A stretch of DNA of 64,000 bases from Pontibacter rufus (GCF_015694705.1 NZ_JADQDR010000009.1:183146-247145); one strand, 5' to 3'. Numbered from the stretch's first letter, positions 7,569-19,083 are shown. A program made the numbers and translations. The notes: generated by a model not told the origin, from the sequence alone.

Positions 7569-10311
7569 CGACGAATTAAACAACGAAGAAATAGAAGGAC
7601 AAGACGAACTGGCGATGGAGTTTACGGAAGGAGAAACCAAAATCCATAACGTAACCCCTGTGGCTGGCCTGTACGAAAACTGGTTCCTCGATTATGCTTC
7701 TTATGTAATTCTGGAGCGTGCGGTACCCGCTATTGAGGACGGCCTGAAACCGGTGCAGCGCCGCATCCTGCACGCGATGAAGGAGATGGACGATGGCCGC
7801 TTCAACAAAGTAGCCAACGTTATCGGGCAAACCATGCAGTACCACCCGCACGGCGATGCGTCTATTGGCGATGCGATGGTGAATATCGGGCAGAAGGATT
7901 TGCTGATAGAAACGCAGGGTAACTGGGGCGACGTGCGCACCGGCGACAGTGCGGCCGCTGCGCGGTATATTGAGGCGCGTCTCTCCAAATTTGCCCTTGA
8001 TGTGGTCTTCAACCCGCAGACAACGCAATGGCAGCTGAGCTACGACGGGCGCAAGAACGAGCCGGTGACCCTGCCGGTGAAATTTCCGCTGTTGCTGGCG
8101 CAGGGCGTGGAAGGTATTGCCGTGGGTTTGTCTACCAAAGTGATGCCGCACAACTTTAAGGAGCTGCTAAAAGGCTCTATTGATGTGCTGAAAGGGCGCA
8201 AAACCACGCTGCTGCCTGACTTCCCAACAGGTGGCCAGGTAGACGTAACCAACTATAACGGCGGCTTGCGCGGTAGCAGAATCCGGGTGCGCGCTACCAT
8301 TGAGAAAGTGGATAAAACCATGCTCATTATCCGCGACGTTCCCTACGGTACCACCACAACGGGCCTCATGGAATCCATCGTGAAGGCGAGTGAAAACAAC
8401 AAGATCAAGATCAAGAAAGTAGTCGATAACACGGCGGCTGACGTGGAGATTCAGGTGCACCTGCCTTCCGGTGTGTCGCCTGACCTGACAATGGATGCGC
8501 TTTATGCCTTCACAGACTGCGAAGTATCCATCTCGCCCAACGCCTGTGTGATTATAGACGACAAGCCGCACTTCTTGAATGTGGACGAATTGTTGCGCAT
8601 TTCCACCTTTAAGACAGTAGACCTGCTGAAGCGTGAGCTGGAAATCCGTAAGGCCGAACTGGAGGATAAGTGGCATTATGCATCGCTGGAGAAAATATTT
8701 ATCGAGAATCGCATTTACCGCGACATCGAAGAGTGCGAGACCTGGGAGGCGGTGCTGGAGGCCATCGACAAAGGGCTGGATCCTTTTAAGAAGCTGTTGC
8801 GCCGCGAAGTAACGCAGGACGATATCATCCGCCTGACAGAGATTAAAATCAAGCGTATTTCTAAGTATGATTCCTTTAAAGCCGACGAGTATATCCGCAG
8901 GCTGGAAGAGGAGATGGCCGAAGTGGATGATCACCTGGCCAACCTGATCCGCTACGCGATTTCATACTTTGAAGGGCTGCTGAAGAAGTATGGCCAGGGC
9001 CGCGACCGCAAAACGCAAATCAAAACTTTTGACGTGATAACGGCCCAGAAAGTCGCCATCGCCAACCAGAAGCTGTACATGAATGCCAAAGACGGCTTTA
9101 TCGGAACAAGCCTGCGCAAAGACGAATTTGTATGTGATTGTTCTGACATGGACGACATCATCGTATTCCGCAAGGATGGCAAGTTTACGGTAACCAAAGT
9201 GGCCGAAAAAACCTTTGTGGGCAAAGACATTATACTTGCGAGCGTTTATAACAAAAACGATGAGCACATGGTCTACAACATGATCTATGCAGATGGTAAA
9301 ACCGGTGTGTCGTATGCCAAGCGGTTTTCTGTGAAATCCATTACCCGCGAGAAAGAGTATGATTTAACCAAAGGCAGCAAAGGTTCTAAAGTACATTACC
9401 TTACCGCTAACCCCAACTCCGAGTCGGAGGTGGTAACCGTTACGCTGGTCCCGGCTGCCGCTGCCCGCAACAAAACCTTCGATTTTGATTTCGCGGAGCT
9501 GATGATCAAGGGCAAAGGCTCTAACGGGAACATCATCACCAAATACCCGGTGAAGAAAGTGGTGCAGAAAAGCCTCGGCGATTCTACGCTGGGCGGGCGT
9601 GAAATCTTCTACGACGAAGTTATCGGCCGGCTGAACACCGAAGGCCGCGGCCGCTACCTGGGCTCCTTTAACACGGATGATACCATCCTGGTGATTTATG
9701 AAGACGGTAGTTATGAGCAGACTTCCTTCGACCTGGCCAACCATTATACTGTGGAGAAGATAAAGGTGCTGCAGAAGTATGATCCGGAGCTGGTAGTTTC
9801 GGCTATTTATTACGAAGGCGAGCATAAAGTATACTTTGTGAAGCGCTTCAGGATAGAGACCTCTACGCTTGGCAAGCGCTTTACCTTTATTTCTGAAAGC
9901 AAGAATTCCAGACTGGAGGCGGTGTCTACGCATCCGGAGCCGCTGGCAGAGATTAAATTTAAGCGCGACCGCAAAAGCGACAAGGAAACCGAGAAGCTGC
10001 TGCTGAGCGAGTTTATCGACGTGAAAGGCTGGAAAGCAATGGGCAACAAACTCAGCTATTATAAAATACTGGAGGTAGATGTGCCGAAGCAGGAAGTGGC
10101 AATACCGGAAACAGAAAAGTCCAGAACCAAAAAGCCTGTCCAGCCGAAAGCGGCTCCGGCAGCCTTACCTGCTGAGTTGGAGCAATTGGCGCAGGAGGCG
10201 GCACGGGCCAGCGGTACCCAACATCCTGTGCCGGATGACGTAGATGAAGATAGCAGCGCTGCCAGCGAAAAAGTGACTTTGAAGAAGAAAAAGCAACTTA
10301 ACCTGTTTTAG
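7561..10311 (+). CDS. parC: DNA topoisomerase IV subunit A (GyrA/ParC family)
   Basis: 916 residues. Cleaves and religates DNA through a tyrosyl ester. Visible: [19 protein letters not shown] (about 54-72), QYHPHGD (fluoroquinolone-region, about 98), and the catalytic Tyr136 within [13 protein letters not shown] breakage-reunion domain runs to about 480, then a beta-pinwheel C-terminal domain to about 840 and a low-complexity Ala/Pro/Glu tail ending KKKKQLNLF. The start overlaps the end of parE, so the two subunits are translationally coupled. Longer than E. coli ParC because of the tail. Confidence 0.95.
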   Translation: MHNDELNNEEIEGQDELAMEFTEGETKIHNVTPVAGLYENWFLDYASYVILERAVPAIEDGLKPVQRRILHAMKEMDDGRFNKVANVIGQTMQYHPHGDASIGDAMVNIGQKDLLIETQGNWGDVRTGDSAAAARYIEARLSKFALDVVFNPQTTQWQLSYDGRKNEPVTLPVKFPLLLAQGVEGIAVGLSTKVMPHNFKELLKGSIDVLKGRKTTLLPDFPTGGQVDVTNYNGGLRGSRIRVRATIEKVDKTMLIIRDVPYGTTTTGLMESIVKASENNKIKIKKVVDNTAADVEIQVHLPSGVSPDLTMDALYAFTDCEVSISPNACVIIDDKPHFLNVDELLRISTFKTVDLLKRELEIRKAELEDKWHYASLEKIFIENRIYRDIEECETWEAVLEAIDKGLDPFKKLLRREVTQDDIIRLTEIKIKRISKYDSFKADEYIRRLEEEMAEVDDHLANLIRYAISYFEGLLKKYGQGRDRKTQIKTFDVITAQKVAIANQKLYMNAKDGFIGTSLRKDEFVCDCSDMDDIIVFRKDGKFTVTKVAEKTFVGKDIILASVYNKNDEHMVYNMIYADGKTGVSYAKRFSVKSITREKEYDLTKGSKGSKVHYLTANPNSESEVVTVTLVPAAAARNKTFDFDFAELMIKGKGSNGNIITKYPVKKVVQKSLGDSTLGGREIFYDEVIGRLNTEGRGRYLGSFNTDDTILVIYEDGSYEQTSFDLANHYTVEKIKVLQKYDPELVVSAIYYEGEHKVYFVKRFRIETSTLGKRFTFISESKNSRLEAVSTHPEPLAEIKFKRDRKSDKETEKLLLSEFIDVKGWKAMGNKLSYYKILEVDVPKQEVAIPETEKSRTKKPVQPKAAPAALPAELEQLAQEAARASGTQHPVPDDVDEDSSAASEKVTLKKKKQLNLF

Positions 10312-10376
10312 TATTTGCCGGAGAAATTTGCAAAAGTCCTTTAGAAGCTGTAAGTTACGTATCCCGTAATGATGTG

Positions 10377-11162
10377 ATGAAAAGACTTTGTGAAGCAATA
10401 TTGATATTTTTTATGATCTGTGGTCATGCACCTGCCCTAATGGCAGACGGCTCGACCACAGATTATGAGAAATTACTTTACCGTGCCGGTCAGTTGCTTT
10501 CAGCTTACAAAGATACCGAAGCGCTGGCGCTGTATGAGCAGGTGCTGAGCGCCTCTGAAAACAATTACGAGGCACTCTGCAAAGCCAGTTACCTGCATTG
10601 CCGCATCGGCGACCGCTTTGCTGATGAAAGCAGCAAACTCAGCCATTTTGAGAAAGCCAGAACCCTTGCGCTGCACGCATATACTATAAACCCGGAAGAT
10701 GCTGAATCCAATTATGTGATGGCACTTTCGCTTGGCTGCACCGCTATGGTAACAGGCCCGCGGCAGCGGTTGGCAGCTATTTACCAGATAAAGCCATACA
10801 TAGACAAGGCGCTGGCAGTTAACAGCCAGCACGATGGCGCCTGGTATGTACTGGGCCGCTGGTGCTTTAAGGTGGCCAACCTGAACCTGGCAGAGCAGGC
10901 GGCAGCCAAACTTTTATTTGGCGGCATAAAAGAGAAAGTGACGAACCAGGATGCGGTGAATGCCCTCAGCCAAGCCATCAGGTATAACCCGGGCAACATC
11001 CGTTACTACTATGATCTGGCTTGTGTGTATAAAGAGATGAAAGATAAAAACGCCTGCATGAGTACCCTCCGGAAAGCCCTTTTGGTGAACCTGGAAACCA
11101 CGGAGGAACTTGAACTGAGCAGGCGCTGCAAAATTATGCTGGACGAAGAATACGCGGGGTGA
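10377..11162 (+). CDS. Exported TPR-repeat protein (RMD-like)
   Basis: 261 residues. Begins with a signal peptide, MKRLCEAILIFFMICGHAPALMADG, with probable cleavage around ALMA-DG. The rest is helical tetratricopeptide-like repeats (about 28-245), with the arrangement around YNPGNIRYYYDLACVYKEMKD typical of the bacterial relatives of regulator of microtubule dynamics proteins. Function in bacteria is unknown; presumably a periplasmic scaffold. The ATG at 10377 is chosen over the GTG at 10374. Ends in a clear terminator. Confidence 0.75.
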   Translation: MKRLCEAILIFFMICGHAPALMADGSTTDYEKLLYRAGQLLSAYKDTEALALYEQVLSASENNYEALCKASYLHCRIGDRFADESSKLSHFEKARTLALHAYTINPEDAESNYVMALSLGCTAMVTGPRQRLAAIYQIKPYIDKALAVNSQHDGAWYVLGRWCFKVANLNLAEQAAAKLLFGGIKEKVTNQDAVNALSQAIRYNPGNIRYYYDLACVYKEMKDKNACMSTLRKALLVNLETTEELELSRRCKIMLDEEYAG

Positions 11163-11178
11163 TATTCAGAAATCTGTC

Positions 11179-11212
11179 AAAAAGCCTGCTTCCTACCGGT
11201 GGCAGGCTTTTT
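11179..11212 (+). terminator. Rho-independent terminator
   Basis: AAAAAGCCTGC (11179-11189) pairs with GCAGGCTTTTT (11202-11212) around a 12-base loop, ending in a T run, 17 bases after the TPR gene. Confidence 0.9.
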
Positions 11213-11360
11213 GTTTTCAGGTATAACCGGCATTCGGCGCATGCCCGTTGTTTCTATTCAGTCAAAGTTTCTTAATTTAGCGCTTATTACAAAGTATAGC
11301 CTTCGGGCAAAGTATAAATCAGAACCTGTAAAGCATCTGAGCAAAATTAAATAGTTGGAT

Positions 11361-12431
11361 ATGGTGCGTTTTTCCCGTTTGCTGTTGTTGCTATCGCTTG
11401 TGGTGGCTGCGTGCAGCCAGAAGGAAGGAGCGCGGGAGCAGATGGTAAACCTGCAGCAGGTGCAGGACAATCCGCAGGCGCAGCTGGCAAACCTGAATGC
11501 CGCAATCCGGCAGTCCGGCCGCGATGGCAGTTTGTATGCACGGCGTGCGGTGGCACTTTTGCGCAAAGGCGAATTAAACAAGGCCCTGGAGGATGCAAAT
11601 GAAGCCGTGGTGCTGACCAGAAACGAACCAGCCGCTTTGTTTGTGAAAGCGCAGGTACTACGGGCGATGGGGAAGAGTAGGGAAGCCCTGCCGCTGGCGC
11701 TGCAGGCAGAACGTAATTCTTACCAGAACGCCTCGCTGTATGTATTGCTGGCAGAGTTATACCTGCAGCAGCACAAGTATAGGCAGGCGCTGGAATATAT
11801 TAGTAAAGCGCAGGAACTTTCGCCGGCCAGCGAGTTTGCCTATTATTACAAGGGCCGTCTGCTGGCCGCCACCGGCGATACCGCGAAAGCCATCCGTAAC
11901 TACAAACTGGCACTGGAGCAAATGCCGCAGTTAATGGAAGCGCAGCGGGAACTTGCCGGCATTCTGGTGGCGCGGCAGGATTATGCGGGTGCGGAAACAT
12001 ACCTGAGCCGCGCCGAAAAGCTGAACCCTGATGATGCGCTGCTGCTATACTATAAAGGGCTTCTGTATCAGGCAGCACAAAAGCCCGACAGTGCCCGGCA
12101 ATACTTTCTGCAGGCTGTCGCAACGATAGATACCTTGCAGCGCGCGCATTACTTTATTGGCTTGCAACTTTATGCAAATGGCGATGGGGAAGGGGCGCTG
12201 AACCATCTGCTGAAAGCAGAGAAACAGTATAAAGATTCGCCCAAATACCTGGCAACGCTGGCCGGCAGTTACGAGCGAACCGGGCAGCCGGCACAGGCTC
12301 TGGCCACGTACCGGCGCCTGCTGCAGGTAGAGCCCGGGTATACGTATGCTTACCAGGCCATTGCCCGGCTGAACTATAAATTGCAGAAGCCGCGAAAGCC
12401 GGAAGTTATAGAAGAATTAGAGATAAGATAA
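11361..12431 (+). CDS. TPR-repeat lipoprotein
   Basis: 356 residues. [20 protein letters not shown] is a lipoprotein signal with lipobox VAAC, so the mature protein is anchored by Cys18, probably in the outer membrane facing the periplasm. About eight TPR units follow (for example [43 protein letters not shown]). NlpI-like scaffolding is a possible role. ATG at 11361 is preferred to TTG at 11355 because the signal peptide begins there. It lies 13 bases before thrS and may be cotranscribed with it. Confidence 0.8.
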   Translation: MVRFSRLLLLLSLVVAACSQKEGAREQMVNLQQVQDNPQAQLANLNAAIRQSGRDGSLYARRAVALLRKGELNKALEDANEAVVLTRNEPAALFVKAQVLRAMGKSREALPLALQAERNSYQNASLYVLLAELYLQQHKYRQALEYISKAQELSPASEFAYYYKGRLLAATGDTAKAIRNYKLALEQMPQLMEAQRELAGILVARQDYAGAETYLSRAEKLNPDDALLLYYKGLLYQAAQKPDSARQYFLQAVATIDTLQRAHYFIGLQLYANGDGEGALNHLLKAEKQYKDSPKYLATLAGSYERTGQPAQALATYRRLLQVEPGYTYAYQAIARLNYKLQKPRKPEVIEELEIR

Positions 12432-12444
12432 AGGACTAAAATAC

Positions 12445-14382
12445 ATGATCAATATCACACTGCCAGATGGTTCTGTGCGCCCGTATGAAGCAGGCGTAAC
12501 CGGCCTTGAGGTTGCACAAAGTATAAGCGAAGGACTCGCCAGAAATGTACTTGCTGTTAAGGTAAACGATACCGTGATGGACCTTTCGCGGCCCATCAAC
12601 GAAGATGCGGCGGTGCAGCTGCTTACCTGGAATGATGATTTAGGAAAAAACGTTTTCTGGCACTCGTCGGCACACCTGCTGGCCGAGGCATTGGAGGAAC
12701 TGTACCCCGGCGTGAAATTTGGCATTGGCCCGCCCGTAGAGAACGGCTTTTACTATGATGTGGACTTAGGCGGACGGGAATTTTCGCAGGAGGACTTTGC
12801 CCGTGTAGAGCAGAAAATGCTGGAGCTTGCCCGCAACAAAAATGAATTTACCCGCCGCGATGTTTCCAAAGCCGAAGCCATTGATTATTTCACGAAGAAA
12901 GGCGATGAGTATAAACTGGATCTGATCAAAGATCTGGCGGACGGCACCATCTCCTTTTATGAGCAGGGCAATTTCACCGACCTCTGCCGCGGCCCGCACA
13001 TCCCCAACACCGGTGTTATAAAAGCAGCTAAAATAATGAACGTGGCCGGTGCCTACTGGCGTGGCGATGAAAAGAACAAGCAGCTGACACGCATTTACGG
13101 CGTAACTTTCCCGAAGCAAAAGGAACTGACAGAGCACCTGGAGCGCCTGGAGGAAGCCAAAAAGCGTGACCACCGCAAGCTGGGCAGGGAACTGGAACTG
13201 TTTGCTTTTTCTGAAAAAGTAGGTATGGGCCTGCCGCTCTGGTTGCCCAAAGGCACGTTGCTGCGCGAGCGCCTGGAGCAGTTTATGCGCAAAGCACAGA
13301 TGCGCTTAGGTTATCAGCCTGTGGTTACGCCGCATATTGCAAGCAAGGATCTTTACGTTACTTCCGGCCATTACGAGAAGTATGGCGCCGATTCTTTTCA
13401 GCCCATCAAAACACCTAACGAGGGCGAGGAGTTTTTCCTCAAGCCGATGAACTGTCCGCATCACTGCGAGATATATAAAGTACGCCCGCGTTCTTACAAA
13501 GAGCTGCCGGTACGCCTGGCAGAGTTTGGCACCGTGTACCGCTATGAACAATCGGGTGAGCTGCACGGCTTAACGCGTGTGCGTGGTTTTACGCAGGACG
13601 ATGCCCATATCTTCTGCCGCCCGGATCAGGTAAAAGAGGAATTTCTGAAGGTGATTGACCTGGTGCTGTATGTGTTCAGGGCGCTTGGCTTTGAAGATTA
13701 TACGGCTCAGATTTCGTTGCGCGACCCGGCAAACAAAGCTAAATATATAGGCAGCGACGAAGCCTGGGAAAAAGCCGAAACAGCTATCATCGAGGCTACT
13801 CAGGAGAAGGATCTGCGTACTGTAACCGTATTGGGCGAGGCGGCGTTTTACGGTCCGAAGCTCGACTTTATGGTAAAAGACGCGCTGGGCCGTAAATGGC
13901 AGCTCGGAACCATACAGGTAGATTATAACTTACCGGAACGGTTCGATCTGGAATATATTGGCGCTGATAATCAGAAACACCGCCCTGTAATGATTCACCG
14001 TGCACCATTCGGCTCTCTGGAACGTTTTGTGGCGGTACTGATCGAGCACTGCGGCGGCAACTTTCCGCTGTGGCTGAGTCCGGAGCAGTTTGCCATACTG
14101 CCTATCTCAGAGAAATACCAGGAATATGCCCAGCAGGTGAATGATCGCCTGCAACAGCAGGATATCCGTGGATCGGTAGACAACCGGGATGAGAAAATCG
14201 GACGCAAAATACGCGATGCCGAAGTGCGCAAAGTATCTTACATGCTGATTGTAGGAGAGAAGGAGCAGGAAACCAACTCTGTATCGGTGCGCAGGCACGG
14301 CGAGGGCGACCTGGGAAGTATGACCGTAGACGAATTTATCGGCATGTTCAACCAGAAAATTGCAGAGATACTGAACAATTAG
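12445..14382 (+). CDS. thrS: Threonyl-tRNA synthetase
   Basis: 645 residues. Charges tRNA-Thr. Domains in order: TGS (1-62), editing/SAD domain with [11 protein letters not shown] (about 73-83) and the zinc/editing Cys in DLCRGPHI, class II catalytic core (about 240-540) with [10 protein letters not shown] and motif 3 [12 protein letters not shown], then the anticodon-binding domain (about 545-645). Full length. First gene of the common order thrS-infC-rpmI-rplT. Confidence 0.97.
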   Translation: MINITLPDGSVRPYEAGVTGLEVAQSISEGLARNVLAVKVNDTVMDLSRPINEDAAVQLLTWNDDLGKNVFWHSSAHLLAEALEELYPGVKFGIGPPVENGFYYDVDLGGREFSQEDFARVEQKMLELARNKNEFTRRDVSKAEAIDYFTKKGDEYKLDLIKDLADGTISFYEQGNFTDLCRGPHIPNTGVIKAAKIMNVAGAYWRGDEKNKQLTRIYGVTFPKQKELTEHLERLEEAKKRDHRKLGRELELFAFSEKVGMGLPLWLPKGTLLRERLEQFMRKAQMRLGYQPVVTPHIASKDLYVTSGHYEKYGADSFQPIKTPNEGEEFFLKPMNCPHHCEIYKVRPRSYKELPVRLAEFGTVYRYEQSGELHGLTRVRGFTQDDAHIFCRPDQVKEEFLKVIDLVLYVFRALGFEDYTAQISLRDPANKAKYIGSDEAWEKAETAIIEATQEKDLRTVTVLGEAAFYGPKLDFMVKDALGRKWQLGTIQVDYNLPERFDLEYIGADNQKHRPVMIHRAPFGSLERFVAVLIEHCGGNFPLWLSPEQFAILPISEKYQEYAQQVNDRLQQQDIRGSVDNRDEKIGRKIRDAEVRKVSYMLIVGEKEQETNSVSVRRHGEGDLGSMTVDEFIGMFNQKIAEILNN

Positions 14383-14411
14383 CCCAGGATATTTTTATAT
14401 CAGTAGATTAT

Positions 14412-14426
14412 TTGCGAAATTCGCAA
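14412..14426 (+). promoter_or_regulatory. Palindrome in the infC leader
   Basis: TTGCGAA-A-TTCGCAA, a perfect 7+7 palindrome 39 bases before the infC start. It may be an operator or a tight leader hairpin for autoregulation; neither is shown. Confidence 0.35.
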
Positions 14427-14464
14427 CCTGAATGTAATAAACGTTAATTTAAGGAGATACAACT

Positions 14465-15028
14465 ATAGCTACGCAAAACAGGCGCTATATCCCACGCGGA
14501 AAAGTGGAGGAGCCATACAAAGTCAATGATAAGATAACGGCCCGGGAAGTAAGGCTGGTTGGTGACAATGTAGAGCAGGGAGTGTACCCGTACAGGGCAG
14601 CCCAGCAAATGGCCAATGAGCAAAACCTTGACCTGGTTGAGATTTCGCCTACAGCTAATCCGCCGGTTTGCCGCATCATCGACTACTCAAAATTCAAGTA
14701 TGAGCAGAAGAAGAAGACGCGCGAGATGAAGGCGAAAGCTCAGAAAGTCGTTATCAAGGAGATCCGCTTCGGCCCGAATACCGATGATCACGATTTTGAG
14801 TTTAAGCTGAAGCATGCTAAGGCTTTCCTGGAGAGTGGCTTTAAGATAAAGTCTTATGTGCACTTTGTGGGCAGAAGCATTGTGTTTAAGGAGCGTGGCG
14901 AAATCCTGTTGCTTAAGTTTGCGCAGGCCCTGGAAGACGTAGCCAAGGTAGAGCAGCTGCCGAAGCTGGAAGGAAAACGAATGTTCCTGATCCTGTCTCC
15001 GAAAGCAGCCGCACCGGTGAAAAAGTAA
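14465..15028 (+). CDS. infC: Translation initiation factor IF-3, ATA start codon
   Basis: 187 residues. Binds the 30S subunit, prevents premature 50S joining and checks the initiation codon. There is no ATG/GTG/TTG giving the conserved N-terminus; the frame begins ATA GCT ACG CAA AAC AGG CGC TAT ([12 protein letters not shown]...), with AAGGAG at 14451-14456 at ideal spacing. IF-3 genes widely use rare start codons so that IF-3 represses its own translation, and this ATA fits that scheme. The GTG at 14504 would remove the conserved start. N-domain to about 85, C-domain to about 180. Confidence 0.92.
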   Translation: MATQNRRYIPRGKVEEPYKVNDKITAREVRLVGDNVEQGVYPYRAAQQMANEQNLDLVEISPTANPPVCRIIDYSKFKYEQKKKTREMKAKAQKVVIKEIRFGPNTDDHDFEFKLKHAKAFLESGFKIKSYVHFVGRSIVFKERGEILLLKFAQALEDVAKVEQLPKLEGKRMFLILSPKAAAPVKK

Positions 15029-15051
15029 TTTATTTTAATCAATTATATACC

Positions 15052-15246
15052 ATGCCAAAAGTTAAAACCAAATCTGGTGCAAAGAAGCGTTTTTCTTTGA
15101 CAGGTACCGGCAAAATTAAGCGCAAGCACGCTTATAAGAGCCACATCCTGACCAAGAAAACCACCAAACAGAAGCGTAACCTGACGCACATCGGCCTTGT
15201 TAGCTCAGCTGATACAAACAGAGTGAAGCTGATGCTTCAAATCTAA
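15052..15246 (+). CDS. rpmI: 50S ribosomal protein L35
   Basis: 64 residues, highly basic, [24 protein letters not shown], the L35 hallmark. Lies 23 bases after infC and before rplT; the three form one transcription unit in most bacteria. Full length. Confidence 0.97.
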   Translation: MPKVKTKSGAKKRFSLTGTGKIKRKHAYKSHILTKKTTKQKRNLTHIGLVSSADTNRVKLMLQI

Positions 15247-15334
15247 TTACACAAATTAGAGGTTAATTATTAGTACGAACCCAGTGTCTGGCTTTAAGAT
15301 TTACAAAATCGCCAGCCGCTAAAACTTTAAAGAA

Positions 15335-15679
15335 ATGCCAAGATCGGTAAATGTCGTTGCCGCACGACACAGAAGAAAAAAAATGATGAAAATGGCCAAA
15401 GGTTACTTTGGCCGTCGCAAGAACGTTTGGACCGTTGCGAAAAACGCGATAGAAAAAGGCTTAGTATATGCCTATCGCGATAGAAAAGTTAAGAAGAGAG
15501 ACTTCAGATCACTCTGGATTCAGCGCATCAACGCCGGTGCCCGCGAGCACGGCATCTCTTACTCTCAGCTGATGGGCGCTCTCAAGAAGGCCGACATCAA
15601 CCTGAACCGCAAAGTGCTTGCTGATTTGGCCATGAACCATTCGGAGGCTTTCAAAAGCATTGTAGAAAAAGTGAAGTAA
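15335..15679 (+). CDS. rplT: 50S ribosomal protein L20
   Basis: 114 residues. [29 protein letters not shown] is typical L20, a 23S rRNA-binding assembly protein that also represses its own operon in other bacteria. Separated from rpmI by 88 bases, where an L20-responsive leader could lie, though I cannot draw one with confidence. Followed by a strong terminator. Confidence 0.97.
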   Translation: MPRSVNVVAARHRRKKMMKMAKGYFGRRKNVWTVAKNAIEKGLVYAYRDRKVKKRDFRSLWIQRINAGAREHGISYSQLMGALKKADINLNRKVLADLAMNHSEAFKSIVEKVK

Positions 15680-15703
15680 TTTTCCTGCACATATAAACAA
15701 CAG

Positions 15704-15729
15704 AAAGGCCCGGCTAATGCCGGGCCTTT
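15704..15729 (+). terminator. Terminator of the infC-rpmI-rplT operon
   Basis: AAAGGCCCGGC pairs with GCCGGGCCTTT around TAAT, followed by T residues. Confidence 0.93.
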
Positions 15730-16121
15730 TTGTGTCTTAGAGCGCTTTCCAGGCAGAATAATTGCTGAGCATAATCTGTTTCGGATTTTGCAAGTCCAGG
15801 TTTGGCAATTGTTCTGGCATTGCTGTCGATTATTCATGGCAGAAGTTTTCAACTTCTTTGCTTTGCAGAAGCAAGTGTTGCGGCGTCCATACACTGTCTG
15901 AAACGGATTGAAGTATAATTCTGCAAAATTATACTTTTCTGCCGTCGCAGAAAGCAAGTTATAAACCTGCAGCATCATTCGTCGCAAGTTACGCTATGCT
16001 AAACTTGCGACAGCCGGAGCGAAGGTTGAACTTTTGGGGGAGAACGATTTGATAAGCTGCAATTGATCGGGAAAGGGACAGGTTGCGACCTGTCCCTACG
16101 AATGAGTGTTTAAACCACAAA
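15730..16121. other. Gene-free region rich in inverted repeats
   Basis: About 390 bases between converging operons with no credible gene. It holds AAGTATAATT/AATTATACTT (15911-15936), GTCGCAAGTT/AACTTGCGAC (15981-16011) and a REP-like palindrome (16075-16096). Confidence 0.6.
16075..16096. repeat. REP-like palindrome
   Basis: GGGACAGGT-tgcg-ACCTGTCCC followed by TACGAATG. Perfect 9-bp arms. The form is like dispersed intergenic repeats seen in several phyla; only one copy is in this window. Confidence 0.55.
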
Positions 16122-16144
16122 AAAAGCGGCTTCAGGCCGCTTTT
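16122..16144 (-). terminator. Terminator after fabH (probably bidirectional)
   Basis: AAAAGCGGC pairs with GCCGCTTTT around TTCAG, 20 bases beyond the fabH stop, with A/T runs on both sides. Confidence 0.85.
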
Positions 16145-16164
16145 ATATTTATAAAAAGTGTCTT

Positions 16165-17163
16165 TTACTTCGGATCATAAGCCCACTTCAGGTAAATAGC
16201 GCCCCAGGTAAAGCCCCCTCCAAAGGCAGCTAATACCAGGTTGTCTCCTTTCTTCAGTTGGCTTTCATACTCCCACAGGCACAGCGGAATGGTGCCGCTG
16301 GTGGTGTTGCCATACTTATGTATGTTGAGCATCACCTTGTCGTTGCTGACGCCCATACGGTTGGCGGTAGCCTCAATAATACGTTTGTTCGCCTGGTGTG
16401 GCACCAGCCAGGCTACATCATCTGCCGTCAGGTTGTTGCGCTCCATCACTTCTGCGGATACATCGGCCATCCCTTTCACGGCAAACTTAAATACCTGCTG
16501 GCCTTCCTGGTAAGCATAATGCTCGCGTGCCTGCACAGTTTCGATAGTGGCAGGCCTGCGGCTGCCGCCGGCTTTCATGTGCAGAAACTGTGCACCTGTT
16601 CCGTCCGATTTCAACACCTGGTCCAGTACACCATAGCCTTCTGTATTTGGTTCCAGCAGCACGGCGCCGCCACCGTCGCCAAATATAATGCAGGTTGTGC
16701 GATCGGTATAATCCACGATGGCCGACATTTTATCAGCACCGACAACAATTACTTTTTTATACTGCCCTGATTCTATAAACTTAGCGCCTGTGGCCAGCGC
16801 ATACAAGAAGCCGGAGCAGGCGGCCTGTATGTCGTAGCCGAAAGCATTAACAGCTCCAACCTCAGCTGTAATGAGATTAGCAGTAGCCGGAAACACCATG
16901 TCGGGTGTGGTGGTGGCACAAATCAGCAGCTCTATCTCTTCAGGATTGGTGTTGGTTTTTTTCAGGAGCTCTTTTACTGCCGGAACCGCAATGTGTGAAG
17001 TACCCAGGTTTTCTCCCTTCAGGATACGCCTTTCCTTAATGCCGGTACGAGAGGTAATCCATTCGTCGTTGGTTTCTACCATCGTCTCCAGTTCCTTATT
17101 CGTCATAACGTATTCCGGAACATAGCCACTCACACCGGTTATGGCGGCAGTAATTTTACTCAT
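16165..17163 (-). CDS. fabH: 3-oxoacyl-[acyl-carrier-protein] synthase III
   Basis: 332 residues. Condenses acetyl-CoA or a branched acyl-CoA primer with malonyl-ACP to start fatty acid synthesis. Catalytic triad visible: Cys116 in QAACSGF, His in [10 protein letters not shown] (about 250) and Asn in KYGNTTSGT (about 280). Full length. It follows plsX, but a terminator separates them, so it may have its own promoter. In Bacteroidota this enzyme often takes branched primers; primer choice is not visible here. Confidence 0.96.
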   Translation of the reverse strand: MSKITAAITGVSGYVPEYVMTNKELETMVETNDEWITSRTGIKERRILKGENLGTSHIAVPAVKELLKKTNTNPEEIELLICATTTPDMVFPATANLITAEVGAVNAFGYDIQAACSGFLYALATGAKFIESGQYKKVIVVGADKMSAIVDYTDRTTCIIFGDGGGAVLLEPNTEGYGVLDQVLKSDGTGAQFLHMKAGGSRRPATIETVQAREHYAYQEGQQVFKFAVKGMADVSAEVMERNNLTADDVAWLVPHQANKRIIEATANRMGVSNDKVMLNIHKYGNTTSGTIPLCLWEYESQLKKGDNLVLAAFGGGFTWGAIYLKWAYDPK

Positions 17164-17203
17164 ATTAGTCTTTCTGTTAAATGATTTAAGAGGGGCAATT
17201 TAA

Positions 17204-17231
17204 GAAAAAAAACCTGGCATAACCTGCCAGG
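17204..17231 (-). terminator. Terminator between plsX and fabH
   Basis: On the minus strand CCTGGCA-GGTTA-TGCCAGG is followed by eight T residues. It would end or attenuate the yceD-rpmF-plsX transcript before fabH. Confidence 0.8.
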
Positions 17232-17294
17232 CTCTATAAAAGAATTGCTGTTGCAGGTTATACCAGGTATAATTTCTTTAGCAGGGCCGGATGT

Positions 17295-18236
17295 TCAGAC
17301 ACTATAGTTCTCTCTGAACCGGCGTGAAATATCCGAGGCAACCATTTTCTGGGCCTGCAGCACCATGTTGCAGATAGCCAGCGGAGAGGAGACACCATGC
17401 CCGATAATGGCAATTCCGTTGATGCCCAGAATCGGGCTGCCACCTATGGCTTCATAATTAAACTCATCAAAGAAAGGGTCGTGGATGTTTTTCTCGTTGA
17501 GGATATCGTAGAGCGATTCGGCCATTTTCAGGATGATATTTCCTGTATAGCCATCGCACACAATTACATCGGCTCTGTCGTTAAACAGGTCGCGCCCTTC
17601 GATGTTGCCGATAAAGTTGATGCTGCTGTTGGCCTTGAGGCGTTGGTAGGCGGCCTGTGTGTTGGCAGTGCCCTTGCCTTCTTCCTCACCCAGGTTCATC
17701 AGGCCTACTTTGGGACGTTCAATTTCCAGTACATACCTGGCGTAAATGGAACCCATCTCTCCAAACTGTTCCAGTACCTCTGGTTTACATTCCGCATTGG
17801 CGCCCACGTCCAGCATAATACCGTAGCCGCCTTTGAGCTTTGGAACTAAACCGCCAATAGATGGCCTGAGTATACCTTCAATCGCTTTCACGCTGAACAT
17901 GGCCCCCACTAACATGGCGCCGGTATTGCCTGCGCTGCAGAAAGCATCTGCTTGTCCGGCTTTGAGTAAGCCATATCCAACGGCAATGCTGGAATCGGTT
18001 TTCTGCGTGAGCGCTTTAGTGGGGTGCTCGCCCATTTCAATTACCTGGCTGGCATGGTATACTTTTATGCCGGTACCGGTGTATCCGTATTCCTCTAGCA
18101 GCGGCCTGATAACGTCTTCCTTGCCGATGAGCAGAATTTCGTCATCTTCGTTAAGCTGCTGAGCAGCCAACAATGCACCTTTGATAACTGCCTCAGGTGC
18201 AAAATCGCCGCCCATAGCATCTAAGGCGATCCTCAT
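17295..18236 (-). CDS. plsX: Phosphate acyltransferase PlsX
   Basis: 313 residues. Converts acyl-ACP to acyl-phosphate for phosphatidic acid synthesis at the inner face of the membrane. [21 protein letters not shown] and [24 protein letters not shown] are family landmarks. Full length. Located in the classic order yceD-rpmF-plsX-fabH, linking ribosome and lipid supply. Confidence 0.96.
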   Translation of the reverse strand: MRIALDAMGGDFAPEAVIKGALLAAQQLNEDDEILLIGKEDVIRPLLEEYGYTGTGIKVYHASQVIEMGEHPTKALTQKTDSSIAVGYGLLKAGQADAFCSAGNTGAMLVGAMFSVKAIEGILRPSIGGLVPKLKGGYGIMLDVGANAECKPEVLEQFGEMGSIYARYVLEIERPKVGLMNLGEEEGKGTANTQAAYQRLKANSSINFIGNIEGRDLFNDRADVIVCDGYTGNIILKMAESLYDILNEKNIHDPFFDEFNYEAIGGSPILGINGIAIIGHGVSSPLAICNMVLQAQKMVASDISRRFRENYSV

Positions 18237-18289
18237 TTACAGGGTAGTTTAAAAATTATACAGAACTAAAAATGAGCGCAGGCTGGTGC

Positions 18290-18487
18290 TTACTGGGCGT
18301 TAGTTGTATAATTTTTAATAGCCAGCTTGCCCTTGTGGAACAAATCTCCTTCTACCACATACGCATGATGGTACAGGTGCGGTGTGTCTGTGGTAGGGCA
18401 AATGGCAATGGCTTTTTCAGAAAGTTTCTGGTGTGTTCTTCTTTTATCTCTTCTGGTCTTGGAGATCTTACGTTTAGGATGTGCCAT
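18290..18487 (-). CDS. rpmF: 50S ribosomal protein L32
   Basis: 65 residues, [22 protein letters not shown], typical L32. The usual zinc-binding CxxC pairs are absent (one Cys only, in AICPTT), as in zinc-free L32 forms. Between yceD and plsX. Confidence 0.96.
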   Translation of the reverse strand: MAHPKRKISKTRRDKRRTHQKLSEKAIAICPTTDTPHLYHHAYVVEGDLFHKGKLAIKNYTTNAQ

Positions 18488-18531
18488 TTTTATTTATTTG
18501 CTTGTGTTTATACTTTTATACTTCTAAAAAA

Positions 18532-19083
18532 CTAATTAAGGTTCCGGAGGGCGTTCCAGCGCGGGTCGGTATCATCCTCGTCATCGCTGTCATCTCCATC
18601 TTCCGTTTCATTGCCCTGCTGCCTGGATGAATAAATAAGAATATCGCTGTCGTCATCCTCATCCATTTCAGCTGCAAAGCGCGGGTGCAGTTTTTTCATT
18701 GGCAGCGACAAACCGATATAATCGTACAGGTGCTGCGCCATGTTAACGGACTGCGTTCCGGTTGTAATCTGCCACAGGTCGTCGTCCAGCTCTGCATTGT
18801 CCGGACCGAACTTAATCCTGAAGACTTCGTGCACGCCCACCGGCTGGTCAAATTCCTCCAGGCTGCGGTCGCACGTAAGGCGCACGTGGCCTTTAATGTC
18901 AACGTAAAAGGTAAGCAGCGTTTCTGTCTTATCCAGTGTTACGTTGGCTGTTAATTTGCCGCCCAGTATAAGCTCTCTGCCAAAGAGCTCGAAGAAAGCA
19001 TCATCCAGCTCAAACACAAAGGTATGTGTCTTGTTGCTGAGTTTGGCAATGCCGATTTCATAGTCTCTTATCTTCTTCACCAC
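18532..19083 (-). CDS. yceD: YceD/DUF177 family protein (23S rRNA accumulation)
   Basis: 183 residues from GTG 19083. DUF177 proteins help 23S rRNA accumulation and are almost always next to rpmF. Core features: FELDDAFFELFG, LTANVTLDKTETLLTFYVDIKGHVRLTCDRSLEEFDQPV. The tail is a very acidic run of Asp/Glu/Ser (about 150-180). An ATG exists at 19137, but the stretch between contains a TAATTTTG promoter box (19104-19111), so translation should begin at GTG 19083 or the adjacent GTG 19080 (VKKIRDYEIGI). Confidence 0.85.
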   Translation of the reverse strand: MVKKIRDYEIGIAKLSNKTHTFVFELDDAFFELFGRELILGGKLTANVTLDKTETLLTFYVDIKGHVRLTCDRSLEEFDQPVGVHEVFRIKFGPDNAELDDDLWQITTGTQSVNMAQHLYDYIGLSLPMKKLHPRFAAEMDEDDDSDILIYSSRQQGNETEDGDDSDDEDDTDPRWNALRNLN

